64,000 nt of DNA from Actinomadura sp. WMMA1423 (GTDB taxonomy: Bacteria; Actinomycetota; Actinomycetes; Streptosporangiales; Streptosporangiaceae), in contig NZ_CP041244.1 in the NCBI RefSeq assembly GCF_006547145.1, positions 7,006,001-7,070,000 of the forward strand, given 5' to 3'. The notes below the pieces were generated by a model. It was not told the origin of the DNA and searched no databases. It saw nothing but the letters and a program-made list of their open reading frames with translations. This document shows, piece by piece, positions 9,142 to 18,000 of the stretch. How positions within the stretch are numbered: the first letter of the stretch is position 1; each line of letters starts with the position of its first letter. The translations under genes and the position numbers were made by a program.

Positions 9142-11235
9142 CTACTTCGCCGGGGTCCCGCGGACCGTCAGGTCGCGGAGCCGGCCGATGTTGTCGAACG
9201 AGCCGAAGCCCACCCGGCCGGAGCCGAGGGTCCTGTCGACGGCCGTGAAGACCGGCTTGGACGACCCGTCCACGTAGACGGCGACCTCACCGGTGTCCGC
9301 CTGGCGGTCCACCCGGACCTTGTGCCACGCCTCGTCGGTGATGGCCGGCGGGGCGCCGTGCGACCGGTTGGCGTTCCACTGCTGGTCGATCCGCAGCCGG
9401 TCGGCGCCGTTCACCAGGAAGATCCCGTTGTGGGGGTAGATGGTGTTGTCGCTGGACAGGTGCGCGTAGTAGAAGTGCGTGTCGTCCCGGTAGCCGAAGA
9501 TGACGATCACGTCCCGGTTGCTGATCGACACCGGCGTGTCGAGCCGCACCTTCGCCTCGATCCGCGCCGAGGCGAGCACCGGCCCCTTGTTCAGCACCGC
9601 GTACTCGAACGGGCGGCGCGGTCCGGGGCGCTCCTGGCCCTCCTCGGCGAGGACGACCTGGTCACCGGGGAACTCCCACTTGGACGGCGTGACGGGCGCC
9701 CAGTTCTTGGCGGCCATCGCGTGCTTGACCTGGACCGGGCCGGTCGCGCCGGACGCGACCCTCTTCGTCCCGACGACCTTCCAGATCTTGCCGTTGGCCT
9801 TGGCGAGGAGGTAGGGCTCGCCCTTGCCGTCCGACCCGTACCGCAGGTCGACGCGCTGGTCGCCGGCCAGCTCCCGCATCGTGACGGGCTTGCCGGAGGT
9901 GTCGTAGGCCGCCATCTCGTAGATCTGCGCCCGGTTCCTGCCCGTCGCGTCGTGCTTCATCTCCGACTCTTCGGTGTACATGAGCCGGCCGTCCACGATG
10001 TCGGTGAACAGGTACTTGCCGCGCAGCGCGGGCAGCTTCGCGCCCCGGTAGACGTAGCCGCCGGAGATGGCGTGGCCGACGTCGCTGCTGCAGTTCCAGT
10101 CGGCGGGCGGGTCGTGGTCGTAGGCCGCGAGCGGGTACTCGTAGTCGTACTTGTCGTCGTCGGCGGGCAGCGGGTACAGGTGGCAGCGGTCGTCCTTGCG
10201 GAACGTGAACGCGCCCTCGCGCTCGCTCCACCCGATGTTCGCGCCGGGGTAGAGCTCGTGGATCGACTCGATCTCGTGCTCGCCGATGTGCGCGAGGAAC
10301 ATCCGGTGCGTGCCGCCGGTGTCCCAGCTGAAGCGGTGCGGGTCGCGCATGCCGTAGGCGTAGATCTCGCCGACCTTGCCGGGCTGCCCGGCGTACGGGT
10401 TGTCGGCCGGGATGCCGTACTTGCCGTTCGCGCTGTTGTTCCCCGCCGGGTCGATCCGCAGGACCTTGCCCTGCGGGACGCCGAGGTTCTGCGGGTCGCC
10501 GCCGTTGTCGCCGACGTTGCCGTTGCCGCCGTCGCCGACCGACAGGTAGAGCTTGCCGTAGTCGGCGTCGCCCGGACGGGCGTTCGGGTTGAAGTCGATC
10601 TGCTGGAGGTTGTGGATGCGCCCGGCGAACCCGATGCGCAGCAGTTCGCGGCGCGTCCCCGAGAACGTGTCCGCCTTCGGGTCCGTCGCCGTCCACTCGT
10701 CGATGACGCCGTGGAAGGCGGTCTTCGGCTGCGGGGTGAGGTCGGGCGTCTTGGTCTTCAGCGCCTCGCCCGCCTCGACGTGCGCGGTGTAGAACTTCCC
10801 GTTCCTGCGGAAGTCGGGGTGGAACGCGACGAACCCGAAGCCCTGCCCGAGCCCGGCCTGGGAGAAGAAGTCCGGCGCGAACGTGGCGGCGACGTCCAGG
10901 TAGACGTGCGGGGTGCGGGTCTTCTTGTCGAGCAGGTACAGGTTGCCGTTCAGGTCGGGCACGTACAGGCGGCCCGAGTGGTCGGGGACCTCGCCCACGT
11001 AGTTGATGCGGTTCCACCGCAGCAGCCGCGGGTCGGTGGGGGTGCCCGTCGGCGTCGACTTCGGCAGTTGCGCGACCTCCTGGAGGACGAGGCCGAGGCC
11101 GGACGGGGCGGGGTCTTCGGGGATCGGGTCGAGGATCGGCGCGTCGTCGCGCGCCTGCGCCGCCGGCGGGACGGCGAGCAGCGGCAGCAGCAGCGCCGCG
11201 ATCGCGAGGAGACACCAGCTGAGCTTTCTTCTCAT
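9142..11235 (-). CDS. Secreted PQQ-type sugar dehydrogenase with C-terminal jellyroll
   Basis: 697 aa with a signal peptide (MRRKLSWCLLAIAALLLPLL, cleavage near AQA-RD). The first about 480 residues match the glucose/sorbosone dehydrogenase beta-propeller: LYLSVGDGGNG, GKVLRIDPAGN, YAYGMRDPHRFSWD, GANIGWSEREG and ISGGYVYRG. These enzymes oxidise sugars with PQQ in the extracellular space; some family members lack PQQ. The last about 200 residues form a second, concanavalin/LamG-like domain (ARIEAKVRLDTPVSISNRD, WHKVRVDRQADTGEVAVYVDG), likely a sugar-binding module. The ATG at 11235 begins the signal peptide. Its promoter holds the same twin LacI operator as the ABC operon. Confidence 0.83.
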   Translation of the reverse strand: MRRKLSWCLLAIAALLLPLLAVPPAAQARDDAPILDPIPEDPAPSGLGLVLQEVAQLPKSTPTGTPTDPRLLRWNRINYVGEVPDHSGRLYVPDLNGNLYLLDKKTRTPHVYLDVAATFAPDFFSQAGLGQGFGFVAFHPDFRRNGKFYTAHVEAGEALKTKTPDLTPQPKTAFHGVIDEWTATDPKADTFSGTRRELLRIGFAGRIHNLQQIDFNPNARPGDADYGKLYLSVGDGGNGNVGDNGGDPQNLGVPQGKVLRIDPAGNNSANGKYGIPADNPYAGQPGKVGEIYAYGMRDPHRFSWDTGGTHRMFLAHIGEHEIESIHELYPGANIGWSEREGAFTFRKDDRCHLYPLPADDDKYDYEYPLAAYDHDPPADWNCSSDVGHAISGGYVYRGAKLPALRGKYLFTDIVDGRLMYTEESEMKHDATGRNRAQIYEMAAYDTSGKPVTMRELAGDQRVDLRYGSDGKGEPYLLAKANGKIWKVVGTKRVASGATGPVQVKHAMAAKNWAPVTPSKWEFPGDQVVLAEEGQERPGPRRPFEYAVLNKGPVLASARIEAKVRLDTPVSISNRDVIVIFGYRDDTHFYYAHLSSDNTIYPHNGIFLVNGADRLRIDQQWNANRSHGAPPAITDEAWHKVRVDRQADTGEVAVYVDGSSKPVFTAVDRTLGSGRVGFGSFDNIGRLRDLTVRGTPAK

Positions 11236-11266
11236 TCCGGCCGTCCTAGGGTGGGGATCGGGGGCA

Positions 11267-11325
11267 GGAAAGCGCTTTCTGGAAGCGCTTTCCAGAACGT
11301 ACGACCGGTCTCGCCCGCACGTCAA
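11267..11325 (-). promoter_or_regulatory. Promoter with twin LacI-family operator
   Basis: Reading leftwards: -35 TTGACG (11320-11325), 18 bp, -10 TACGTT (11296-11301), then two palindromes GAAAGCGCTTT-type at 11281-11293 and 11267-11280 whose centres are 13 bp apart. Both operators lie over or just after the start site, a typical repressor position. The same layout occurs at 18895-18956. The -35 box overlaps the stop codon of the upstream transporter gene. Confidence 0.75.
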
Positions 11326-12671
11326 GGACGAATTTCGGGCCCGGATGCGGACAACGCGTCCCGCCGCGTCCTCCGGAACCACGCGTGCAGCAGCGTCGCG
11401 GCCGCGGATACGGCGAGACCGAGCGGGGCGGCCGCCGCATGGCCCGCCAGGGTCAGCGCCACGGCCACAACGGCCCCGGGCGCCCAGATCCACGTCGCCA
11501 CGGGACGTCCCGCGCGCCCGCGCCGCCTCCGCGCGAACTCCGCCGCCATCGGCGGGACCAGCGCCGGCAGCGCCGCCGCCAGGACCGTCAGCCATTCGAG
11601 CAGCATCCGGTCGACCCGCAGCGCCGCGAGCACCGCCCCGGGGACGGCGATCGCCAGCACGGACACGACCCGCCACCCGTCCACCCGTGACCGGAACCGG
11701 CCGGAAGCCCGGCCGACGCCAGAGCCCCGCCCGAAGCCGGAGCGTCGTCCTGAGCCGGTGCCCGCCGGGGGCTGGTCGGGTGGGCGGGGAAGGAAGCGGG
11801 CGGTGGCGAGGGCGCCGGAGTGGACGGCGGCGAGGGTCGGGGCGATGACCGACGCCGCGACGAACAGGTTCGCGGCCGGCAGCCCGTCCGGGCCGGCAAG
11901 GACGGCGACCACGTCGGTGGACCCGCTGGCCGCCGCGACACCGGCGCCGACGACGGAGGCCGCGAGCGCGGGGACGACGAGGAGCGCGACGCAGGCCGCG
12001 AGGTCGCGGCGGCCGCGCAGGCCCACGGTGAAGTCGGGGGCCCGCACGGCGAACACCGACACGTATCCGATGTATCCGGCGAGGTCGGCGGCCAGGACGC
12101 CGGGCGGGCCGTCCCGGGCGAGCGACACCGGCGGCGTGGACGGCGCGAGCTTCACCGCCACGATGCCGATCAGCGCGATCGCGGTCAGGGTGGTGACGAC
12201 CGCGACCGCGTTCCACCGCCCGCTCCCGGTGACCAGCACCGCGACCGTGAGGACGGTCAGCGCGGCGACGCCCACCGTGCCCGGGACGCCGCCGAACGTC
12301 GCGGCGGCCGTCCCGCCGAGGCCGACGTTGAAGCCGAACCAGCCGACCATCGAGATCGCGAGCAGCACGGTGAAGGCGCGCTCGGCGACCGGAGGCAGGT
12401 AGCGGGGAGCGAGGACGGCCATGCCGGCGTTCTCACCGGCCGGCTCCCGCAGGCCGAGCCGCCCCTGCGCGGCGAGCAGCGCCGCCATGAGGGCGCCGCC
12501 CGCCACCAGGACCAGGACCGGCAGCGCGCCGCCGTGCCGTGCGCCGACCTGAGCCCCGAGGACGAGCGTGCCCGGCGCCGTCCCGATGCCGAGCCACGCC
12601 CCGGACGCCGCCCGCCACGTCCGGCCGCCGCCGGATCCGGATGTGCGCGGACGGGCCGGAGCGGACGTCAC
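11322..12671 (-). CDS. Multi-span membrane transporter, NCS1/cytosine-permease-like
   Basis: 449 aa with about 11-12 hydrophobic segments. The N-terminal pattern (WLGIGTAPGTLVLGAQVGA, MVGWFGFNVGLGGTAAA, YIGYVSVFAVRAPDFTVGL) resembles nucleobase:cation symporter-1 or related APC-fold permeases. A central cytoplasmic loop (about 290-325) is an Arg/Gly/Ser-rich low-complexity insertion. It begins with GTG overlapping the TIM-barrel gene stop by four bases (GTGA), so it is translationally coupled to the catabolic genes and probably carries a related substrate, despite the separate ABC transporter in the same operon. The exact family is not certain. Confidence 0.6.
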   Translation of the reverse strand: MTSAPARPRTSGSGGGRTWRAASGAWLGIGTAPGTLVLGAQVGARHGGALPVLVLVAGGALMAALLAAQGRLGLREPAGENAGMAVLAPRYLPPVAERAFTVLLAISMVGWFGFNVGLGGTAAATFGGVPGTVGVAALTVLTVAVLVTGSGRWNAVAVVTTLTAIALIGIVAVKLAPSTPPVSLARDGPPGVLAADLAGYIGYVSVFAVRAPDFTVGLRGRRDLAACVALLVVPALAASVVGAGVAAASGSTDVVAVLAGPDGLPAANLFVAASVIAPTLAAVHSGALATARFLPRPPDQPPAGTGSGRRSGFGRGSGVGRASGRFRSRVDGWRVVSVLAIAVPGAVLAALRVDRMLLEWLTVLAAALPALVPPMAAEFARRRRGRAGRPVATWIWAPGAVVAVALTLAGHAAAAPLGLAVSAAATLLHAWFRRTRRDALSASGPEIRP

Positions 12672-13501
12672 GCGCGGCGTTCCTCGACTACGCGCTCATC
12701 GAGGACGTGCTCCCGGAAGCGGGCCATCGTGAGGGCGAGGGCCTCGGGGCCCGGCATCGCCCACAGCGCGTCGTTGAAGATCTCCACCTCGATCGGGCCG
12801 GTGTAGCCGGTGGCGTCCACCGCCTCGCGGAACCGGCGCAGCTCGATGATTCCGTCGCCGATCATACCCCGCCCGGTCAGGGCGCCCTCGGGCAGCGGCG
12901 TGACCCAGTCGGCGACCTGGAACAGCGAGATCCGGCCCTCGGCGCCCGCGCGGGCGATGCCGTCCCACGCGGCCGGGTCCCACCACAGGTGGTAGGTGTC
13001 GACCATGACGCCCACCTGGGCGGACGGGAAGGGCGCCGCCAGGTCGAGCGCCTGGCCGAGGGTCGAGACGACGCACCGGTCCGAGCAGAACATCGGGTGC
13101 AGCGGCTCGATCGCGAGCTGGACGCCGTGCTCGCCCGCGTACGGCGCGAGCTCGGCCAGGACGTCGGCGACGCGCGAGCGGGCGCCGTCCAGATCGCGGG
13201 AGCCCTCCGGCAGGCCGCCGCTGACCAGGCACAGGGCGGGCGCGCCCAGCTCGGCGGCCTCCTCGACGGCGCGGCGGTTGTTCTCCAGCGCGTCCGGCTC
13301 CTGGAAGAACCCGCCCCGGCACAGGGACGTGACCGCCAGCCCGTGGTCGCGCATGAGCTTGCCCGTGCGGGCAGGACCGTACTCGGCGACCGGCTCCCGC
13401 CACAGCCCGACGCCCGTCACCCCGGCGGCCGCGCAGCCGGCGGCGAGCTCCGGCAGGGCCCAGTACCGGGTCGTCCACTGGTTGAGGCTGAATCGCGTCA
13501 C
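12668..13501 (-). CDS. Xylose-isomerase-like TIM-barrel sugar isomerase/epimerase
   Basis: 277 aa, AP_endonuc_2/xylose-isomerase-like fold. Metal-ligand segments are visible in order: LAIEPLHP (Glu), GVMVDTYHLWWDP (Asp/His), ISLFQVADW (Asp) and GPIEVEIFND (Glu). Such enzymes isomerise or epimerise sugars, inosose or keto-sugar derivatives in the cytoplasm. It lies in a tight operon with the DUF993 protein (28-base gap upstream) and the Gfo/Idh/MocA dehydrogenase, a trio typical of oxidised-sugar catabolism. The substrate is not known. Confidence 0.82.
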   Translation of the reverse strand: MTRFSLNQWTTRYWALPELAAGCAAAGVTGVGLWREPVAEYGPARTGKLMRDHGLAVTSLCRGGFFQEPDALENNRRAVEEAAELGAPALCLVSGGLPEGSRDLDGARSRVADVLAELAPYAGEHGVQLAIEPLHPMFCSDRCVVSTLGQALDLAAPFPSAQVGVMVDTYHLWWDPAAWDGIARAGAEGRISLFQVADWVTPLPEGALTGRGMIGDGIIELRRFREAVDATGYTGPIEVEIFNDALWAMPGPEALALTMARFREHVLDERVVEERRA

Positions 13502-13529
13502 GATGCCCCCCTCCTCACGCGGCCCCTCA

Positions 13530-14726
13530 TCACGCGGCCCCTTGGACGGTCAGCCAGGCGCGCATCCGGTGTGCCGCGAGGCCGGGGTCGGGGAAGAGTC
13601 CCGCGGCGTCGGCGAGCTGGAACAGGCGGACCATGTGCGGCACGGAACGCGCGGTCTCCAGCCCGCCGACCATCCGGAAGTGCCGCTGGTGGCCGGTGAG
13701 CCAGGCCAGGAACACCACACCCGTCTTGTAGTAGTAGGTAGGGGTCTCGAAGAGGTGCCGGGCGAGCGGCACCGTGGGGGCGAAGATCTCCTCGTAGGAC
13801 GTGGTGTCGCCGTCGTCCAGCGCGTGCAGCGCCGCCGCCGCCGCGGGCGCGATGGGGTCGAATATGCCGAGCAGCGCGTCGCTGTGGCCCTCGGAGTCGC
13901 CCCGGATCAGCTCCGGATAGTTGAAGTCGTCCCCGGTGTAGAGGCGGACCCCGGAAGGCAGCCGGCGGCGCAGGTCGATCTCGCGCCCCGCGTCCAGCAG
14001 CGAGATCTTCACGCCGTCGACGCGGGACGCGTGCTCGCCGATCAGGGCGAGCAGCGCGCCGGCCGCGACGTCGAGGTCGGCCGAGCCCCAGTAGCCCTCC
14101 AGCGCCGGGTCGAACATCGGGCCCAGCCAGTGCAGCACGACCGGCCGTCTGACCTGCGCCAGCAGCCGCCCGTACACCGAGGCGTAGTCCTCCGGGCCGC
14201 TCGCCGCGGCGGCCAGGTGGCGGCTCGCCATCAGCACGGGCACCGCGCCGACGGACTCGATGACGGCGAGCTGCTCCTCGTAGGCGGCGGTGATCTCCTC
14301 CAGCGAGGCGGGCCCGGGCGGGAGCTGGTCGGTGCCCGCGCCGCAGACGATCCGGCCTCCCGCTGAAAGCGCTTCCTCACCGCTCCGCACGATGAGCTCG
14401 CGGGTCGTCGTCCAGTCCAGGCCCATGCCGCGCTGGGCGGTGTCCATCGCCTCGGCGACGCCCAGCCCGTGGGACCACAGGTGCCGCCGGAACGCGAGCG
14501 TGGTGTCCCAGTCCAGCGACTCGCCGCCCGCGACCCCGCCCGTCGTCCCGCCGCCCGCGACCCCGCCCGTCGTCCCGCCGCCCGCGACCCCGCCCATTGT
14601 CCCGCTGCGCGCGACGACGTGCGCGGCCGCGTACGCGACGCGGGACGCGGCGGGTCCGGCCGGCGGCTTGTAGGTGCGCGGCTCGCCCATCGCGTGGCCG
14701 GGCGCCCCGGGCAGATCGATCTTCAT
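13530..14726 (-). CDS. DUF993 dihydrodipicolinate-synthase-like protein
   Basis: 398 aa. The body (from about 65) matches DUF993, an aldolase-class TIM barrel distantly related to dihydrodipicolinate synthase: GAGTDQLPPGPASLEEITAA, VLMASRHLA, VVLHWLGPMFDP, VDGVKISLLDAGREID and LYTGDDFNYPELI. The Lys in GVKISLLD is the likely Schiff-base residue. It should cleave or rearrange a keto-sugar-derived intermediate. The N-terminal region carries three 9-residue copies of GGVAGGGTT encoded by 27-bp repeats, a glycine-rich insertion that the family does not normally have. The ATG overlaps the Gfo/Idh stop (ATGA). Confidence 0.82.
   Translation of the reverse strand: MKIDLPGAPGHAMGEPRTYKPPAGPAASRVAYAAAHVVARSGTMGGVAGGGTTGGVAGGGTTGGVAGGESLDWDTTLAFRRHLWSHGLGVAEAMDTAQRGMGLDWTTTRELIVRSGEEALSAGGRIVCGAGTDQLPPGPASLEEITAAYEEQLAVIESVGAVPVLMASRHLAAAASGPEDYASVYGRLLAQVRRPVVLHWLGPMFDPALEGYWGSADLDVAAGALLALIGEHASRVDGVKISLLDAGREIDLRRRLPSGVRLYTGDDFNYPELIRGDSEGHSDALLGIFDPIAPAAAAALHALDDGDTTSYEEIFAPTVPLARHLFETPTYYYKTGVVFLAWLTGHQRHFRMVGGLETARSVPHMVRLFQLADAAGLFPDPGLAAHRMRAWLTVQGAA
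14524..14604. repeat. Three in-frame 27-bp tandem repeats
   Basis: Units start at 14524, 14551 and 14578 and encode GGVAGGGTT-type peptides near the N-terminus of the DUF993 protein; the third unit has a few substitutions. The unit length keeps the frame, so copy-number change would alter only the length of a glycine-rich linker. Confidence 0.8.
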
Positions 14727-15874
14727 GGCGTCAGCTCCGGAACGTCCAGCCTGCGGCCTTCCCGCCATGCCCGGAGGCCGAGTTCGGCGAGCTGGACGCC
14801 GCGCGCCCCGGCGTAGAAGTCCCAGGGGAAGTGGCCGTCGCCCGCGACGTGCCGCAGGAACATCTCCCACTGGGCCTTGAAGCCGTTGTCGAACTCGGTG
14901 TTGTCGGGGATCTCCTGCCACTGGGAGCGGAAGTCCTCGGTGGCGGGCAGGTCGGGGTTCCACACCGGCTTCGGCGTCATCGAGCGGTGCTGGACGCGGC
15001 AGCGCCGCAGCCCCGCGACCGCCGAGCCCTCGGTGCCGTCGACCTGGAACTCCACCAGCTCGTCGCGGAACACCCGCGTCGTCCAGGAGGAGTTGATCTG
15101 CGCGACGATCCCGCCGTCCAGCTCGAAGATCCCGTAGGCGGCGTCGTCGGCGGTGGCCTCGTAGGGCTTGCCGTGCTCGTCCACCCGCTCGGGGACGTGG
15201 GTCGCCCCGAGGGCCTGCACCGACCGCACCGGCGCGATCACCCCGTCCAGCACGTAACGCCAGTGGCAGAACATGTCCAGAATGATGCCGCCGCCGTCCT
15301 CAGCCCGGTAGTTCCAGCTCGGCCGCTGCGCCTCCTGCCAGTCGCCCTCGAAGACCCAGTAGCCGAACTCGCCGCGCACCGACAGGATCCGCCCGAAGAA
15401 CCCGCCGTCCACCAGCCGCTTGAGCTTGAGCAGCCCCGGCAGGAACAGCTTGTCCTGGACGACGCCGTGCTTGACCCCCGCCTCGTCCGCGATCCGGGCC
15501 AGCGCGAGCGCGGTCTCCAAATCCTCGGCGAGGGGCTTCTCTGTGTAGATGTGCTTGCCCGCCGCCACCGCCGCGCGGATCGCCTCGACCCGCGCGCCGG
15601 TGACCTGGGCGTCGAAGTAGACGTCGATGTCCGGACGCGCCAGCGCCTCGGCCAGGTCGGTCGTCCACGCCGTCAACCCGTGCCGTTCCGCCAGCTCGCG
15701 CAGCTTGGCCTCGCTGCGTCCGACCAGCACGGGCTCGGGCCACAGCACGGTGCCCTCGGCCGTGCGCACCCCGCCCTGCTCCCTGATCGCGAGGATCGAG
15801 CGGAGGAGATGCTGGCGGTACCCCATCCGGCCGGTGACGCCGTTCATGACGATCCCGATGGACCTGCGTGCCAT
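14723..15874 (-). CDS. Gfo/Idh/MocA-family NAD(P)-dependent oxidoreductase
   Basis: 383 aa. The N-terminal Rossmann domain starts with IGIVMNGVTGRMG and has the diagnostic EKPLAEDLETAL (Lys of EKP is catalytic). The C-terminal alpha/beta domain has GGIILDMFCHWRYVLD, a variant of the usual GGGxxxDxGxH substrate-site motif. Such enzymes oxidise or reduce a sugar, inositol or related polyol. It lies between the ABC ATPase and the DUF993 gene in the leftward operon, with GGAAGGAACGGG before the ATG. The exact sugar is not inferable. Confidence 0.85.
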   Translation of the reverse strand: MARRSIGIVMNGVTGRMGYRQHLLRSILAIREQGGVRTAEGTVLWPEPVLVGRSEAKLRELAERHGLTAWTTDLAEALARPDIDVYFDAQVTGARVEAIRAAVAAGKHIYTEKPLAEDLETALALARIADEAGVKHGVVQDKLFLPGLLKLKRLVDGGFFGRILSVRGEFGYWVFEGDWQEAQRPSWNYRAEDGGGIILDMFCHWRYVLDGVIAPVRSVQALGATHVPERVDEHGKPYEATADDAAYGIFELDGGIVAQINSSWTTRVFRDELVEFQVDGTEGSAVAGLRRCRVQHRSMTPKPVWNPDLPATEDFRSQWQEIPDNTEFDNGFKAQWEMFLRHVAGDGHFPWDFYAGARGVQLAELGLRAWREGRRLDVPELTP

Positions 15875-15980
15875 CCCGTTCCTTCCTAGCCTGTCGTGTG
15901 TCGTGTGCTGTACGCCCTGTTCCGGCGCGCGCCGGGCCGGCCGCCGCCCGGTCGCGGGAGGCGGCGCCGGCGCGCCCGGA

Positions 15981-16811
15981 TCAGTCGGCCGCGCCGCCCG
16001 CGCCGAGGAGCCCCCGGACGCGGCCCGTGACGCGGGCGAACTCCGGGCGGGCCATGGTGGCGGCGTAGTCGCGCTCCGGAGGCAGGTCCACGTCGATGAT
16101 CTCGGCGATCGAACCCGGCCGGTCGGTCATCACCACGACGCGGTTCGCCAGGTAGGCGGCCTCCGCGATGGAGTGCGTGACCAGCAGGACGGTCGTGCCC
16201 GTCTCCCGCCAGATCCGGTTCATCTCGATGTTGAGCTGCTCGCGGGTGAGGGCGTCGAGGGCGCCGAACGGCTCGTCCATCAGCAGGACGGGCGGCTCGT
16301 GCAGCAGGGCCCGGCACAGCGCGACCCGCTGCTGCATGCCGCCGGACAGCTCGTGCGGCAGCGCGTCCTCGAAGCCCTTCAGGCCGGTCATCTCGATCAG
16401 CTGGTCGGTCCGCCTGCGCGCCTGCTCGGACGGCATCTTGCGCATCTCCGCCTGGAGCAGGATGTTCTTGCGGGCGCTGCGCCACTCCAGCAGCGCGGCC
16501 CGCTGGAACACGTAGCCGATGTCGTGGCGCGGGCCCGCGACCTTGTCGCCGCGCAGCCGCACGTCCCCGGTCGAGGGCTTCAGCAGCCCCGCGACCAGCT
16601 TCAGCATCGTGGACTTGCCGCAGCCGGACGGGCCGACGATCGCGACGAACTCCCCCATGGGGACGTCCAGCGAGACCTCGCGCAGGGCGGTGACGTCGCG
16701 CTTGCGGCTGCGGAACCGGACGGCGACCTCGTCGAGGCTGACGGCCGTCTCCCGATCCGTGCCCGGGCCCGGCTCCGCCGCGCCGGTCGATTGCTTGCTC
16801 ATGATCCTCAT
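15981..16811 (-). CDS. ABC transporter ATPase, nitrate/sulfonate/taurine type
   Basis: 276 aa. All ATPase motifs are present: Walker A GPSGCGKST, Q-loop YVFQRAALLEWRS, signature LSGGMQQR, Walker B VLLMDEPFGALD and the switch histidine THS. The closest pattern is the SsuB/TauB/NrtD group, matching the neighbouring permease and binding protein. It energises import across the cytoplasmic membrane. Two in-frame ATGs exist (16811 and 16802); the first has GGGACGAG upstream and is used here. Only 11 bases separate it from the binding-protein stop. Confidence 0.9.
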   Translation of the reverse strand: MRIMSKQSTGAAEPGPGTDRETAVSLDEVAVRFRSRKRDVTALREVSLDVPMGEFVAIVGPSGCGKSTMLKLVAGLLKPSTGDVRLRGDKVAGPRHDIGYVFQRAALLEWRSARKNILLQAEMRKMPSEQARRRTDQLIEMTGLKGFEDALPHELSGGMQQRVALCRALLHEPPVLLMDEPFGALDALTREQLNIEMNRIWRETGTTVLLVTHSIAEAAYLANRVVVMTDRPGSIAEIIDVDLPPERDYAATMARPEFARVTGRVRGLLGAGGAAD

Positions 16812-16822
16812 CGCTCGTCCCG

Positions 16823-17845
16823 TCAGGTCTGCGGCGCGGCCGACGACTGCCAGTACTCCGACGGCGCCTGCGCCTTCCCGATGACCCCGGCCTGCTGGAA
16901 GGTGGAGATCGTCTGCTTCCAGTCGTCCTCGGAGTTCACGCCGGGCGCCTTGCCCTGCGTCGCGGGGGTGTGCAGCAGCGTCAGCGTGGTCTTGAACTGC
17001 TCGGTGAGCACCTTCTCGGGCGGGAGCTGCTCGGACGCGCCGGCCATGCTCGCGACGGCGCCCGCCTGGTCGCCCTCCGCGGCCGTCCACGACTCGCTCG
17101 TGGCCGCCACCATCTCCTTGACGAGCTTGGCGTCGCTCTTCAGCTTCCGCTCGCCCGCCAGCAGGCCGTTGGAGTAGAAGTTCAGCCCGAAGTCGGAGTA
17201 CCGGAGGATGGACACCTCCTTGCCGGACTTGGCGGCCATCGTCGGGCCCTGGTCGTTCGCGAAGCCCATGAGCCCCGCGGTCTTCCCCGACAGCACCGCG
17301 GCCATCTTCCCGGCCGGGTCGGTGTTCTGGACGGGGACGTCGCTCGCGCTCATCCCGTTCTTCTGCAGGAACACCGGGAAGGTGCGCGCCAGCGCGTCCC
17401 CGGCCGTCCCGGCGATCTTCTTGCCCTTCAGGTCGGCGGGCTTCTTGATCCCGGCGGAGGTGAAGGACTGCACGGAGGCGGGCGTCGTCTGCAGGAAGAC
17501 GCCGATGCTCTTGACCGGCATCCCCTTGTCGACGGCGGCGAGCAGCGCGGGCGTGTCGGCCCAGCCGAAGTCGGTCTGCCCGGCGCCGGTGGCCTGGACG
17601 GTCTTCTGCGAGCCCTGGCCCGCCTTGATCTCCAGGTCGATGCCGTGCTTCTCGAAGATCCCCTTCTTCTTGCCGTAGTAGAACGGCGCGTGCTCGCCGT
17701 AGGGGTACCAGTTCAGGGTCAGCGTGACCTTGGTCAGCTTCTTGCCCGAGGCGCTGGTGGTCTCGCCCGAGTCGCCGCCGCAGGCGGTGGCGGCGAGCGC
17801 CACGGCCGGAGCCAGGACGGCGATGGCGAGGTTGCGGAGTTTCAT
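16823..17845 (-). CDS. ABC substrate-binding lipoprotein, NMT1/ThiY/SsuA-like
   Basis: 340 aa with a lipoprotein signal (AVALAATAC, Cys at about 22). The mature part has the NMT1/THI5-like start VTLTLNWYPYGEHAPFYYGKKKGIFEKHGIDL and the domain-linking region QTDFGWADTPALLAAVDKGMPVK. Homologues bind aromatic or pyrimidine precursors, sulfonates or nitrate. The LacI-controlled context with sugar-type enzymes argues against thiamine precursors, but the ligand is unproven. It lies between permease and ATPase genes; the 155-base gap to the permease holds a short hairpin. Confidence 0.87.
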   Translation of the reverse strand: MKLRNLAIAVLAPAVALAATACGGDSGETTSASGKKLTKVTLTLNWYPYGEHAPFYYGKKKGIFEKHGIDLEIKAGQGSQKTVQATGAGQTDFGWADTPALLAAVDKGMPVKSIGVFLQTTPASVQSFTSAGIKKPADLKGKKIAGTAGDALARTFPVFLQKNGMSASDVPVQNTDPAGKMAAVLSGKTAGLMGFANDQGPTMAAKSGKEVSILRYSDFGLNFYSNGLLAGERKLKSDAKLVKEMVAATSESWTAAEGDQAGAVASMAGASEQLPPEKVLTEQFKTTLTLLHTPATQGKAPGVNSEDDWKQTISTFQQAGVIGKAQAPSEYWQSSAAPQT

Positions 17846-17949
17846 AGGACGGCCCTCCGTAGGGGGTGGGTTGTCTCGGCCGTTGGTGTCGGGACGTCCC
17901 GTCCGGTGGTTCCGGGCGGGCGGTTTCGGGTGGCGGGGGGCCCGTGGGT

Positions 17950-17969
17950 CCGCCGTCGGAGGACGGCGG
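17950..17969. terminator. Intercistronic hairpin between permease and binding-protein genes
   Basis: CCGCCGTC pairs with 17962-17969 across a 4-base loop. It lies inside an operon, so it is more likely an mRNA-stabilising or partial-termination element that adjusts binding-protein level. Confidence 0.4.
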
Positions 17970-18000
17970 GATCTCGGTGGGCGGTGGAGGCGGGCCGGCG

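Noticed and set aside
9136..12402. Very long open frame on the + strand opposite the dehydrogenase and transporter genes
   Set aside because: It lacks a ribosome site, encodes Arg/Val-rich low-complexity sequence, and is the antisense of well-supported genes; long antisense frames are common at this GC content.
14364..14377. TGAAAGCGCTTCCT as a further LacI operator
   Set aside because: Single, imperfect and inside the DUF993 coding sequence; no promoter nearby. A similar match at about 48373 is also inside a gene.
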